Assembly: GCA_900314745.1 (NCBI GenBank)
Contig: OMWK01000006.1
Location: 59,628-123,627 of the forward strand
DNA from: an uncultured Eubacteriales bacterium
Lineage (GTDB): Bacteria; Bacillota; Clostridia; Saccharofermentanales; Saccharofermentanaceae
Reading direction: 5' to 3'
Length of the DNA stretch: 64,000 nt
The notes below the pieces were generated by a model that was given only the letters and a program-made list of their open reading frames with translations, was not told the DNA's origin and searched no databases. Positions 27,223 to 35,567 of this stretch are shown here, one piece after another. The position numbers and the translations under genes were made by a program. Positions within the stretch are counted from its first letter, which is position 1, and each line of letters opens with the position of its first letter.

Positions 27223-28794
27223 TCACCTTCTGTATAGTCTGTTAAGCTCCCTGTACCAGTCATCATCAAGTGAATCGAGATCCTCCTTGGTGAACCTGAT
27301 CCTCCAGTTACCCTCGGGCGTTCCCGGGATATTCATTCTGGTATCGCCGCCGTATCCGAGCATATCCTGAATAGGAATTATGACCGTATTGGCGCAGCTT
27401 GCCCAGAGTGTCTTAATGATAGCACGGCAGGACTTGGATTTCACTCCGCCGTCACCCCAGTTATCGCCTTCGAATCCGCAGTACTTGAGGCACTCGCGGC
27501 GTTCGTTGTCCGAAGCCTCCCAGAGCCATCCGAGGAGAGTGTTGTTATCGTGTGTTCCCGTGTAGGCAACGCAGTTCTGCACATAGTTATGAGGCAGATA
27601 AGAGCTGTTGTCATTGGGGTTAAATGCGAACTGCATGATCTTCATTCTGGGAAGATCGACTTCATTGAGGAAAGACTCGAGATCGGGTGTAACCTCACCA
27701 AGATCCTCTGCAATGAGTCTGGACCTGTCACCGAATGTCTCATCGAAGACCTTGAAGAAATCCATCTTCGGTCCCTCTACCCACTTACCTGTCTTAGCAG
27801 TCTTGGAGCCCGCGGGAACCTCCCAGTAAGACGAGAAAGCTCTGAAGTGATCGATCCTTATGATGTCGTAGAGCTTAAAGTTCTCCTTTAATCTCTCCAT
27901 CCACCAGGCATAGCCTGTCTCCTTGTGCTTCTTCCAGTCATAGATGGGGTTGCCCCAGAGCTGACCGTCAGCAGAGAAATAATCCGGAGGAACACCGGCA
28001 CCGCACTCGAAGACAACGTCCTCGTAGTCCTTATCGGGATCCTTGTCGGGATTCTCCTTGATCCACGCCTTACGGCATGCCTTCTTCTGTGCATCGGTAG
28101 CCATCTTAAACAGATCTCTTGCTGCCCAGACGTCAGCGGAATCGCCGGATACGTAGATAGGCATGTCTCCGATGATCTGAATGCCCTCGGCGTTGATCTT
28201 CGCTCTGATGTCAGCCCACTCCGTTGTGAAGATGTACTGAACAAAACCGTGGAAAACATAGTCTTCCGTGGAACGGAGCTTCTTTACGGCTTCAGGCTTG
28301 TAATTGACAAGGTCCTGATCCTCCCACTGCCACCATGCCTTCTGGTCGAACTTGTCCTTTGCAGACTGGTAAAGTGCGACGTCATCCGCCCACTTGTTCT
28401 CCTTAAGAAACTTGTTTACCTTGGAAAGAAGCTCCTTGTCCGCCCTCGAGAATGCTTTTCGAAGCATAGCTTCACGGTCCACTCTCAGAAAGTCGTAATT
28501 TACACGCCACTTGTTCTCACTGTACTCAGCCTTAACGACATCCTCTGCCGTAAGAAGGCCCATCTTCATGAGGCTTCTGGGGTCAATGAGAAGCCAGTTG
28601 CCTGCAAAAGCCGAGAAGCTCTGGTAAGGGCTGTCACCCATGCCGGGGTAAGACAGAGGCAATATCTGCCAGTACTTCATTCCCTGCTTCTTGAGCTGCT
28701 TAGCATAAGCCACAGCTTCCTCTCCCAATACGCCTATACCGAAGGGTCCGGGTAATGATGCGATATGCATAAGTACTCCGCCGCCACGATTCAT
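27223..28794 (-). CDS. malQ: 4-alpha-glucanotransferase (amylomaltase)
   Basis: Disproportionates maltodextrins and glycogen-derived glucans, GH77 family, 523 residues. Seen motifs: MHIASLPGPFGIGVLGEEA at the N-terminus, IRIDHFRAFSSYWEVPAG (with the catalytic-region Asp), LIAEDLGEVT and YTGTHDNNTLLGW. The start is the ATG with GGAGGAC upstream; an upstream in-frame extension of 23 residues does not resemble the family and is rejected. An extended -10 promoter and a 5' hairpin precede it, so it probably opens the operon that runs through glpK towards prfA and sua5. Confidence 0.95.
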   Translation of the reverse strand: MNRGGGVLMHIASLPGPFGIGVLGEEAVAYAKQLKKQGMKYWQILPLSYPGMGDSPYQSFSAFAGNWLLIDPRSLMKMGLLTAEDVVKAEYSENKWRVNYDFLRVDREAMLRKAFSRADKELLSKVNKFLKENKWADDVALYQSAKDKFDQKAWWQWEDQDLVNYKPEAVKKLRSTEDYVFHGFVQYIFTTEWADIRAKINAEGIQIIGDMPIYVSGDSADVWAARDLFKMATDAQKKACRKAWIKENPDKDPDKDYEDVVFECGAGVPPDYFSADGQLWGNPIYDWKKHKETGYAWWMERLKENFKLYDIIRIDHFRAFSSYWEVPAGSKTAKTGKWVEGPKMDFFKVFDETFGDRSRLIAEDLGEVTPDLESFLNEVDLPRMKIMQFAFNPNDNSSYLPHNYVQNCVAYTGTHDNNTLLGWLWEASDNERRECLKYCGFEGDNWGDGGVKSKSCRAIIKTLWASCANTVIIPIQDMLGYGGDTRMNIPGTPEGNWRIRFTKEDLDSLDDDWYRELNRLYRR

Positions 28795-28823
28795 AATAAA
28801 AGTCCTCCAATAAAGTAAGATCG

Positions 28824-28838
28824 GGGCTTCTTCAGCCC
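28824..28838 (-). other. Small hairpin at the 5' end of the malQ mRNA
   Basis: GGGCT and AGCCC pair around a five-base loop. If transcription starts near 28840 the hairpin begins within two or three bases of the mRNA end, a position known to stabilise transcripts. No T run follows, so it is not a clear terminator. Confidence 0.45.
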
Positions 28839-28846
28839 ACTTGTGA

Positions 28847-28855
28847 ATTATAACA
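28847..28855 (-). promoter_or_regulatory. Extended -10 promoter of malQ
   Basis: TGTTATAAT gives a TGn extension and a perfect -10 box in the 95-base gap between the glycan cluster and malQ. A consensus -35 is not seen at the right distance. The start point would be near 28840. Confidence 0.65.
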
Positions 28856-28889
28856 CTAAACAAAAACTGATAATTGAACGGAAAGTAAA

Positions 28890-29972
28890 CTATATATATT
28901 TATTAACAAATGGAATCTTACGCAAACAATACACAAATAACGCTGTAATTAAAAATACAAGTATTACAAAGATAACTATCGATAAAAACGGAGATAAGCA
29001 AGCTGATATGCCTTGAAATAAACTAATCATAAACACACTTCTCTGAAGAGCAAGACTAAACAGATATACGCCAAAGACACAAGATCCTAAAGACTTGATT
29101 AATCTGGTTAAGGACTGTTTCTTGATATATCCAGCCAGCCAACTCAAGATCACGAACACTACAACAGTTCTTACTTCATTAAAGCACTCCCAGAATACTG
29201 TTACTTCATGTTCTGAAGAATAATCATAAACTCCTGTTGACCTCATGTTTAAATACGTCATCAAAACAACCGGAATTATAGACAGCACACCTATAAGCAA
29301 TAAGACATTAGCAGTTTTCCGGTTAGGCTTAAACTTTGTGAACCCGTATCCCAAAAGAGGATAAAAAACCGCCATTCCTGTGAAAGCACCAACCCTCAAA
29401 TCTGGGTTCAGTTGCAGTTTGTTATTTAACAGCAAAAATTGAAGCATCGGAATAATACCACTGAACACAACAGATATTCCTAACAAATAAAAGACACTGT
29501 TTCTTGACAAACCTTTTGCTACATATCGAAGAAACGGCAGGATTATTAAGTACCCGAGGTATGAATATAAAAACCACAAATGCGCTGCTGCTGATCCGAA
29601 ATATACAAGACGAAGAAAATGAATAAAATCCAATGAATAACCCGTACGCACAGAGTACAAAACATAATACAGCAAAGAGACTAATACGAGCACGACAGAA
29701 TACTTGCTAATCCTATGTTTCCAAACCGATCTGATAGATTCTTCTTTACCCAAAAGCAAAGCTCCTGAAACCATAAAGAATAAAGGAACCGCTATCTGGC
29801 TAATTACGCTGGGAATCATATACGTCCAATACTGCCAAGATGAAGACGTATTAGGTTCATAATATAAAGAGAACAGGAAAAAACCATCTGTTGTAGTATG
29901 AATATAAATCACCATAACAACAGCAATGATCTTGATTATGTCATATTCAATATAATGCGTTCCCACCTGCAA
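28890..29972 (-). CDS. Acyltransferase-3 family membrane protein
   Basis: Polytopic membrane protein of 360 residues with about ten hydrophobic segments, of the OafA/Wzy-like acyltransferase-3 family that usually O-acylates surface glycans. The first segment ends with the conserved His (IIAVVMVIYIHTTTDGFF). The start is a TTG four bases after an AGGAC; a GTG two codons later is an alternative. It is the last gene of the glycan cluster, six bases after an adenylation enzyme whose carrier protein is also encoded. Its acyl donor may therefore be a carrier-bound amino acid rather than acetyl-CoA; this is inference. Confidence 0.85.
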   Translation of the reverse strand: MQVGTHYIEYDIIKIIAVVMVIYIHTTTDGFFLFSLYYEPNTSSSWQYWTYMIPSVISQIAVPLFFMVSGALLLGKEESIRSVWKHRISKYSVVLVLVSLLYYVLYSVRTGYSLDFIHFLRLVYFGSAAAHLWFLYSYLGYLIILPFLRYVAKGLSRNSVFYLLGISVVFSGIIPMLQFLLLNNKLQLNPDLRVGAFTGMAVFYPLLGYGFTKFKPNRKTANVLLLIGVLSIIPVVLMTYLNMRSTGVYDYSSEHEVTVFWECFNEVRTVVVFVILSWLAGYIKKQSLTRLIKSLGSCVFGVYLFSLALQRSVFMISLFQGISACLSPFLSIVIFVILVFLITALFVYCLRKIPFVNKYI

Positions 29973-29978
29973 TAAGTC

Positions 29979-31493
29979 CTATTTCTCAATATATTCGTCA
30001 ACTAATGCTTTGCGATTGATCTTTCCGTTGACATTAAACAGCATTTGATTTCTCTTGATATAGGCCGCAGGGAGCATATATTCCTGTAATCTTTGTGATA
30101 GAGCACTCTTGAGATCATTGGAATCTGCATCTCCCGTATATACCAACATCAACAGTTCATTCTTGTTGTCAAAAAGACAACAACAATACTCCACGCCTTC
30201 CACAGAAGAAGCCGCTTGTTCGATCTCCCCTAATTCAACTCTGTAACCGTGAACCTTTACCTGAAGATCTTTTCTGCATACATAAACCAGTTCACCACGT
30301 TCGTTATAAAAGACCAGATCACCTGTTTTATAAACGATATCTCTGTATTTTTGATTAAATGGATTTTGAACAAAAACTTCTTTGGTCAATTCCGGTTCAC
30401 CATAATAACCGTTACTCAGACAAACACCACGAACACACAATTCACCGACTATTCCTTCGGATGTAATCAATTCACCATTTTCACTAAGAATAAAAGCATC
30501 GCTGTTCTCACAGGGTCTTCCGATTGGAAGCATATCATCATCTTCAAACATACGGTCAATCGTGTAATATGTACAGGCTTCAGTACATTCAGTCGGACCA
30601 TATAGATTACCGAAAACCGTGTCAGGGTAATTACTTATCCAATAATTGAGTTGTTTAACCGGCATGGCTTCTCCACAGAACAACACAGTCTTAAGGGGCG
30701 CTTTTTCTGTATTAGCCAACACATCCAGGTTAGCAAAAAGAGTAAGCATCGTTGGTATCCACACCAGAGTATTAACGTTGTGATTCAAAATTGTTTTCCA
30801 CACCCTTACCGGAGATGAATATAGTCTGTTTCTAATGAGAATCGTAGTAGAGCCATTTCTTAACGGGGCATAAACATCCTGAATCGACAGGTCAAAGAAC
30901 AGTTGCGCCTGATTGGCAAATACTGTCGTCTCATCAAACCCGTAACAATCAGAGATCCAATCCGTAAAATCAATTACTGCACGATGATTTATCATAACTC
31001 CCTTAGGGACACCGGTTGAGCCCGAAGTAAACAAAATATAAAGGGTATCAGTATCAATTACACGGCTGACAGTTTGATTGATCAACTCTTCATCATATTC
31101 ATTTCTCATGATATCTTCAAATATGCCGATCGGAATACCATCAAAAAGAATTCGGGCATGATTAAAGTTTGTTCTGTCAGTTATTACCATCGCAGGACAA
31201 AGAACTGTTGTAATCTTTCTTACACGTTCTTCCGGCATATTTATATCCACCGGTGTATATGTATTACCGGAATAAGCTGTTCCGATAAAACTGCTTATCA
31301 TAGATACACACTTATCCATGTAAATAAGAACAGGCCGTTTGAAATGTCCGGACCTTATAATCTCACATGCAACATGGCAGGCTTCTTCATAAAGTTTAGC
31401 GAAAGTAATCTCTCTAAACTGATCAACAAACGCAACCTTATCGGGATATTGGGATCTTGTCCCATCCAGATAATCCGTAACTAATCGTCTCAT
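29979..31493 (-). CDS. Amino-acid adenylation enzyme, DltA-like
   Basis: Stand-alone AMP-forming ligase of 504 residues, the size of DltA. Core motifs in order: A3 ILFTSGSTGVPKG (153-165), A4 FFDLS (199-203), A5 NLYGPTECTEA (296-306), A7 YKTGD (388-392), A8 around VKVHGYRVELGEIE (412-425), and A10 NGKINRKAL with the catalytic Lys491. Asp201 of A4 is the residue that contacts the alpha-amino group in amino-acid-activating domains, so an amino acid is the expected substrate. It overlaps the carrier protein gene by four bases. The side-chain specificity cannot be read safely by eye. Confidence 0.88.
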   Translation of the reverse strand: MRRLVTDYLDGTRSQYPDKVAFVDQFREITFAKLYEEACHVACEIIRSGHFKRPVLIYMDKCVSMISSFIGTAYSGNTYTPVDINMPEERVRKITTVLCPAMVITDRTNFNHARILFDGIPIGIFEDIMRNEYDEELINQTVSRVIDTDTLYILFTSGSTGVPKGVMINHRAVIDFTDWISDCYGFDETTVFANQAQLFFDLSIQDVYAPLRNGSTTILIRNRLYSSPVRVWKTILNHNVNTLVWIPTMLTLFANLDVLANTEKAPLKTVLFCGEAMPVKQLNYWISNYPDTVFGNLYGPTECTEACTYYTIDRMFEDDDMLPIGRPCENSDAFILSENGELITSEGIVGELCVRGVCLSNGYYGEPELTKEVFVQNPFNQKYRDIVYKTGDLVFYNERGELVYVCRKDLQVKVHGYRVELGEIEQAASSVEGVEYCCCLFDNKNELLMLVYTGDADSNDLKSALSQRLQEYMLPAAYIKRNQMLFNVNGKINRKALVDEYIEK

Positions 31494-31714
31494 GCTTTTT
31501 CTACAATACTGTAAAGATCTTCTACAAGCACGGCTTCGGCCACAGTAAACGGTTCTGCTTTGATCTTGTACTTTTGATCAATCATTTCTATAAAAGATAC
31601 TGCACTGAACGAATCCCACTCATCTATATCAAGTAGATCGGTATCCATGTTTATATCAGCTTCTGTTTCCAACAATTCTTTCAAATCCTGTAAAAACCGC
31701 TCTTGTGAAACCAT
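31490..31714 (-). CDS. Acyl/peptidyl carrier protein
   Basis: Small acidic protein of 74 residues with the phosphopantetheine attachment motif WDSFS (Ser35) at the start of the second helix. Size and charge match DltC-type or stand-alone carrier proteins. It overlaps the SDR gene by one base (TAATG) and the adenylation enzyme by four, so carrier and ligase are made together; the ligase most likely loads this protein. It differs from the fatty-acid ACP, which usually has DSLD. Confidence 0.88.
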   Translation of the reverse strand: MVSQERFLQDLKELLETEADINMDTDLLDIDEWDSFSAVSFIEMIDQKYKIKAEPFTVAEAVLVEDLYSIVEKA

Positions 31715-32868
31715 TAATACAACCCTTTCATCTTCCGTTTAAATCTACCTAACAGAATCCTTATTCTCCTGTACAGGCTCAGCCGGGAGGCTGGCACCCT
31801 GTACTTTAATACAGTCTTTCTGTAGTCATCAGACATACTGCTCAAATAATCACGAACCAAAGGAACACATTCGGCGTTACTAATTGTTCCATTATATTTT
31901 ACCAGCAGATAATCTGTAAGAAGATCATAATTATCATCATTTGATTGTTTTTGCAAAGCCAAATGGTTCACAGTCTCTTTTAGAACATCTGTCAGATCAA
32001 CATGAAAAGAAACAGATTTACACAAACGCTTAATCGCAGAATTATCCAACGTGAATTCGGGATTTTTGTCATAAATCATATCTTCATATAATCCTCTGTC
32101 AACCTTACTTAATGCATCTGCCGGCATATAAACATAATTGCCTCTTTTCCCAAGTATCTGTTCTAAAGAAGCAAACACCTCACCATATGTATATGAGATA
32201 TCATCTGAAATGTGAAAATACCGGCCGTAAGAATCCTCATTAAGATACAATTCTCTAACCGCTGCACCAAACACAGAGACATGACATATCGAGTGCTTCG
32301 TTTCCGGGTCATCAAACCGAATAACAGGCTTATTATCTAGTATCCTTTGACATAGATTATATGTATTCCTCTTTCCTGCAAAACCTACTGGTATTCTCGT
32401 ATTTCCAAAGGTGATGGTAGGACGAATAACAGTCCAGTTAAAGGAATAGTTCTCACTATGATCAGACAGATACAACTCGGCTTGTCTTTTGTTTATTCCG
32501 TAATTCCAGTGAACCTTTTTATCGTTGATTATCTGCTGTTCGGACAGCATTCTGTTTGGATGTTCATATACAGAATCAGTTGAAATATAAATAAAATGCT
32601 TACAATGCCCATTACAGATATAAGCTGATCTTCGCATCTGATATTCATCAAATATCAGACAATCAACGATCACATCATAATCGCAACAGCTGACGACCTT
32701 TAAAGCAAAAGAATCATCGGACCAGTTCCCGGCATAATAAGTATAGTTCGCATCGTCATGATCATGGACTTTAGTTCCAACGATAGATACTTCATATCCT
32801 GCATCGGCAGAAGCCCGAGCAATCGATCCGCCAATTAGACCATTCCCGCCTACAATCAGTAACTTCAT
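31714..32868 (-). CDS. NAD-dependent epimerase/dehydratase-like SDR protein
   Basis: Protein of 384 residues in the extended SDR family. The nucleotide-binding motif GGNGLIGG is at residues 8-15; the catalytic Ser/Thr region YISTDSVYEH and the YxxxK pair (YGINK) are intact. The C-terminal 100 residues, beginning about KQSNDDNYDLLTDYLLVKY, have no known motif and end with a very basic tail (RIRILLGRFKRKMKGLY). In this cluster it probably acts on a nucleotide sugar or on the sugar chain, but the reaction is unknown. It is seven bases from the FrhB fusion gene. Confidence 0.8.
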   Translation of the reverse strand: MKLLIVGGNGLIGGSIARASADAGYEVSIVGTKVHDHDDANYTYYAGNWSDDSFALKVVSCCDYDVIVDCLIFDEYQMRRSAYICNGHCKHFIYISTDSVYEHPNRMLSEQQIINDKKVHWNYGINKRQAELYLSDHSENYSFNWTVIRPTITFGNTRIPVGFAGKRNTYNLCQRILDNKPVIRFDDPETKHSICHVSVFGAAVRELYLNEDSYGRYFHISDDISYTYGEVFASLEQILGKRGNYVYMPADALSKVDRGLYEDMIYDKNPEFTLDNSAIKRLCKSVSFHVDLTDVLKETVNHLALQKQSNDDNYDLLTDYLLVKYNGTISNAECVPLVRDYLSSMSDDYRKTVLKYRVPASRLSLYRRIRILLGRFKRKMKGLY

Positions 32869-32875
32869 AGTTTTC

Positions 32876-34681
32876 TCATAATTTCCAGATTACATCATTC
32901 TGGACAACAGTTGCTGGATTACCTGACACCAAGGAATGATCCGGAACAGCTTTTGTAACCAGAGAACCGACCGAGACGATTGCACTCCTTCCGATCTTAA
33001 CTCCGGGCATAATCGTACAAGGTCCGCACAACCATGCCTTTTCACCTATCACTACCTCACGGCACGGCCTGTAACCTGCGGTATTCATAAAATGTCTTCC
33101 ATTAGTGTCTCTTATGGTAACATCTCTGCCAATACCAACATCCGCTTTAATCTCAATCTTCTGACCGCATATAATTGTAAGGCCTTTATTAGCATCACTA
33201 TAACCGAATTTACTGCCATGAATAATCAATTGAGCATTATTAAAGATAATGATTTCACAACCAGCGTCCAGATCAAAATCACCAAGAACTTTCAATGATC
33301 CGCCTTTTTCAATGTATAACTTTGATTCGTCTTTACTTCTTGTGAACTTCTCTTTTCTTCCAAAGATAAACAGACCGTCAAACTCTAACTTAGCCGTCTT
33401 ATCAACACTGATGCAGCTGTTTGTTCCGCAAATTATCCCTTTCCCCTTTAATAGATTACGCACACCGCTCAGCCTAACAGTCCAATACAATGCTACAGGT
33501 GACAATCTGGTGGTAATCAATACTTTTTTTAATACTCTTGCTGTTTTTCTAATACTCTTTATTCTTCTTGAATCTTCTGCACTGTATTTTTCAACCACTT
33601 CATCAAATCTCATATGATCGAGATCAGCAAAGAAATCATCTCTTCTATCAGATAATACTGACATTGATGAGATTAATGACGGATTACCATCGACGGCCCA
33701 TTCTAACGGTGTTCTTTCGCAGACAATACGTTTCTTAACGCTTTCAAAGAAAGCACTGCCTTTATCATTATTGATAAAAACTACTGAAGTGCCCATATCA
33801 TCGTTATAATTGGCACTGTACTTCTCAATCCCCCAATAATCGCCAATTGAAATATCGGCATTTCGCGGGAACCCCTTAAATCGGCAATCATAACATGAAG
33901 GTCTGCAATATAAATGTGAGTTAATGTAACCTTTAATAAACCAACTGGTTCTATAAGTATCAAAATACTCTTGCCCATTCTCAAACACGAACTTCTGAGT
34001 AAGTTTTTTCCAGCCATACTCCTTACATTTATTCTCAGTCCATACAATTCTGGAGTCATTAATCTGTTCGATATAATCAAGATACTTTCTCCACACCTTA
34101 GGAGAATTAACACCGGCACAAATCAAATCTACAGTAATCAGATTCTCGTAATCCTTACCAAGATAATTCAAAAGGCCTGCAATCTGACAAGGCACACCGC
34201 AAACCAATACTTTATGGCCGTCATCCAAAATGCTTTTAGTTTTTCTGTAAAATCCTTCAGCATTGCTCTGAAGATCTTTCGATCGACGAAGCCTATGCAG
34301 ATCGTTTCTATCATCCGAAATGAACTGCACAACATTAGAGTCTTCAGTATGCACAGCACCGCCGACAAAACCATTTTCTTTATACACTATTTCTGCCATA
34401 GCTGAGAACAGACCGCCGGATGTACTTGAAAATAAAACCTCAACACTCTTATGTGCAGCCGCATAACACTCAGGAGATTCATAATTAGAAGAAGTGTTAG
34501 CACATTTATTCAGCACTGGACACACTTGATCACATAACCCGCAATGAATACACTTATTCTCATCTACACGAGGATACAAAAAACCTTCATTATCAGGTGA
34601 AAAGGTTATAGCGTTCTCTTTACAGATATCTCCGCAAGCATTACACCCTGCACAGTTTACTTTTTTGGTGATACTGATCAT
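32876..34681 (-). CDS. FrhB-like iron-sulfur protein fused to a hexapeptide acyltransferase
   Basis: A 601-residue fusion. Residues 1-60 hold two 4Fe-4S ferredoxin motifs (Cys10/13/16/20 and Cys44/47/50/54). Residues about 75-395 form a coenzyme F420 hydrogenase/dehydrogenase beta-subunit domain (CGVPCQIAGL at 161-170, and CRPSCYDCRFKGFPRNADIS near 259-278). Residues about 415-601 form a left-handed beta-helix acyltransferase with DTNGRHF (His530) and SGNPATVV. FrhB-like proteins are known beside polysaccharide pyruvyltransferases, which is the case here, but the fusion to an acetyltransferase is unusual. It overlaps the radical SAM gene by four bases. Confidence 0.85.
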   Translation of the reverse strand: MISITKKVNCAGCNACGDICKENAITFSPDNEGFLYPRVDENKCIHCGLCDQVCPVLNKCANTSSNYESPECYAAAHKSVEVLFSSTSGGLFSAMAEIVYKENGFVGGAVHTEDSNVVQFISDDRNDLHRLRRSKDLQSNAEGFYRKTKSILDDGHKVLVCGVPCQIAGLLNYLGKDYENLITVDLICAGVNSPKVWRKYLDYIEQINDSRIVWTENKCKEYGWKKLTQKFVFENGQEYFDTYRTSWFIKGYINSHLYCRPSCYDCRFKGFPRNADISIGDYWGIEKYSANYNDDMGTSVVFINNDKGSAFFESVKKRIVCERTPLEWAVDGNPSLISSMSVLSDRRDDFFADLDHMRFDEVVEKYSAEDSRRIKSIRKTARVLKKVLITTRLSPVALYWTVRLSGVRNLLKGKGIICGTNSCISVDKTAKLEFDGLFIFGRKEKFTRSKDESKLYIEKGGSLKVLGDFDLDAGCEIIIFNNAQLIIHGSKFGYSDANKGLTIICGQKIEIKADVGIGRDVTIRDTNGRHFMNTAGYRPCREVVIGEKAWLCGPCTIMPGVKIGRSAIVSVGSLVTKAVPDHSLVSGNPATVVQNDVIWKL

Positions 34682-35565
34682 GGCTGCTGAACTCCACGGG
34701 GGACATGAATGTATTTACCATATATACAATAGTGACAAGCTGAAATATGCTGATTTCTTCTTATCAACTTCATAATCCTCTCTCTCAACTCATCATTAGT
34801 AGTAATATGAAAATCGTTTATATCAACATACTCATCTTCAGAATTCGGAAGAAGTTCAAGGTGAATGCCATGAGCCTGTCGCGGACAAACATAGAATCCC
34901 CCCCGATAAAGAGTATTGCAATTCTTCCTGTTGTAACAATGCTTATACTGTCTTTGAACAAATTCCTCAGACTCATAATACTTATCCGGGCGGCCAAAAT
35001 CAAACCAGGTATAAGTACCATTTACTATTGTGTAAGGTATACCATTATTCTTTAGAAGATCCACAAACTCATCCTGATGGCAAGAAACCAAACCGTAATT
35101 ACTAAAGGTAACTTCTGCCTTAGAGTTGGCTTTTATTGCTTCTATACAATCATCATAGGGAATAACAGTTCCATTGGTAATAATATTGATTCTGTCTACT
35201 TTATCAGCATAGTCTGCTGATAAGAACTGCATAAGTTTAATAATTAGTTGCTGGTTAACAAACGGCTCTCCTCCAAGAACTTTCAACTCACCGACCCGAA
35301 CACAGTCAAGCACCCTGCTAAGATCATTTATAACCGTTATATCCGGAATATTCTCGGGACTCTTGTAATACTGCATAAGATTTGAGCAGTCGCGGCACTT
35401 TCTGGTACAACATTCAGTAATCACCAGGTCCAAATGCAGAAGTTTATCTTTCGATCTCTTTCTTTCCCCGGCCTCAGCATCTCGGTATGGCCGTCTATAT
35501 AACAAATCTGTTAAGTCAGAGTTTATGCGTAATAGTATCCGTTTAAGATTTTGCTTAATACCCAT
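34678..35565 (-). CDS. Radical SAM protein
   Basis: 295-residue radical SAM enzyme. The cluster-binding motif CxxxCxxC is Cys53, Cys57, Cys60 in ECCTRKCRDC; the SAM-binding region LGGEPFVNQQ follows. A second group of cysteines near the C-terminus (HCYNRKNC, YVCPR, ISACHYC) suggests an auxiliary cluster of the SPASM type. It lies inside the glycan cluster between the pyruvyltransferase and the FrhB fusion. No small precursor peptide is present, so a RiPP role is unlikely; modification of a sugar or of the carrier-bound group is possible. Confidence 0.85.
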   Translation of the reverse strand: MGIKQNLKRILLRINSDLTDLLYRRPYRDAEAGERKRSKDKLLHLDLVITECCTRKCRDCSNLMQYYKSPENIPDITVINDLSRVLDCVRVGELKVLGGEPFVNQQLIIKLMQFLSADYADKVDRINIITNGTVIPYDDCIEAIKANSKAEVTFSNYGLVSCHQDEFVDLLKNNGIPYTIVNGTYTWFDFGRPDKYYESEEFVQRQYKHCYNRKNCNTLYRGGFYVCPRQAHGIHLELLPNSEDEYVDINDFHITTNDELRERIMKLIRRNQHISACHYCIYGKYIHVPRGVQQP

Positions 35566-35567
35566 GC

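Noticed and set aside
27925..28755. 276-codon plus-strand frame opposite malQ
   Set aside because: malQ has all GH77 motifs on the minus strand; the plus frame is a coding shadow.
29979..31714. Non-ribosomal peptide synthetase cluster
   Set aside because: There is one adenylation domain and one carrier but no condensation or thioesterase domain; the arrangement fits a Dlt-like modification better.
34678..35565. RiPP maturation system around the radical SAM protein
   Set aside because: The only small gene nearby encodes a typical phosphopantetheine carrier protein, not a precursor peptide, and the context is glycan synthesis.
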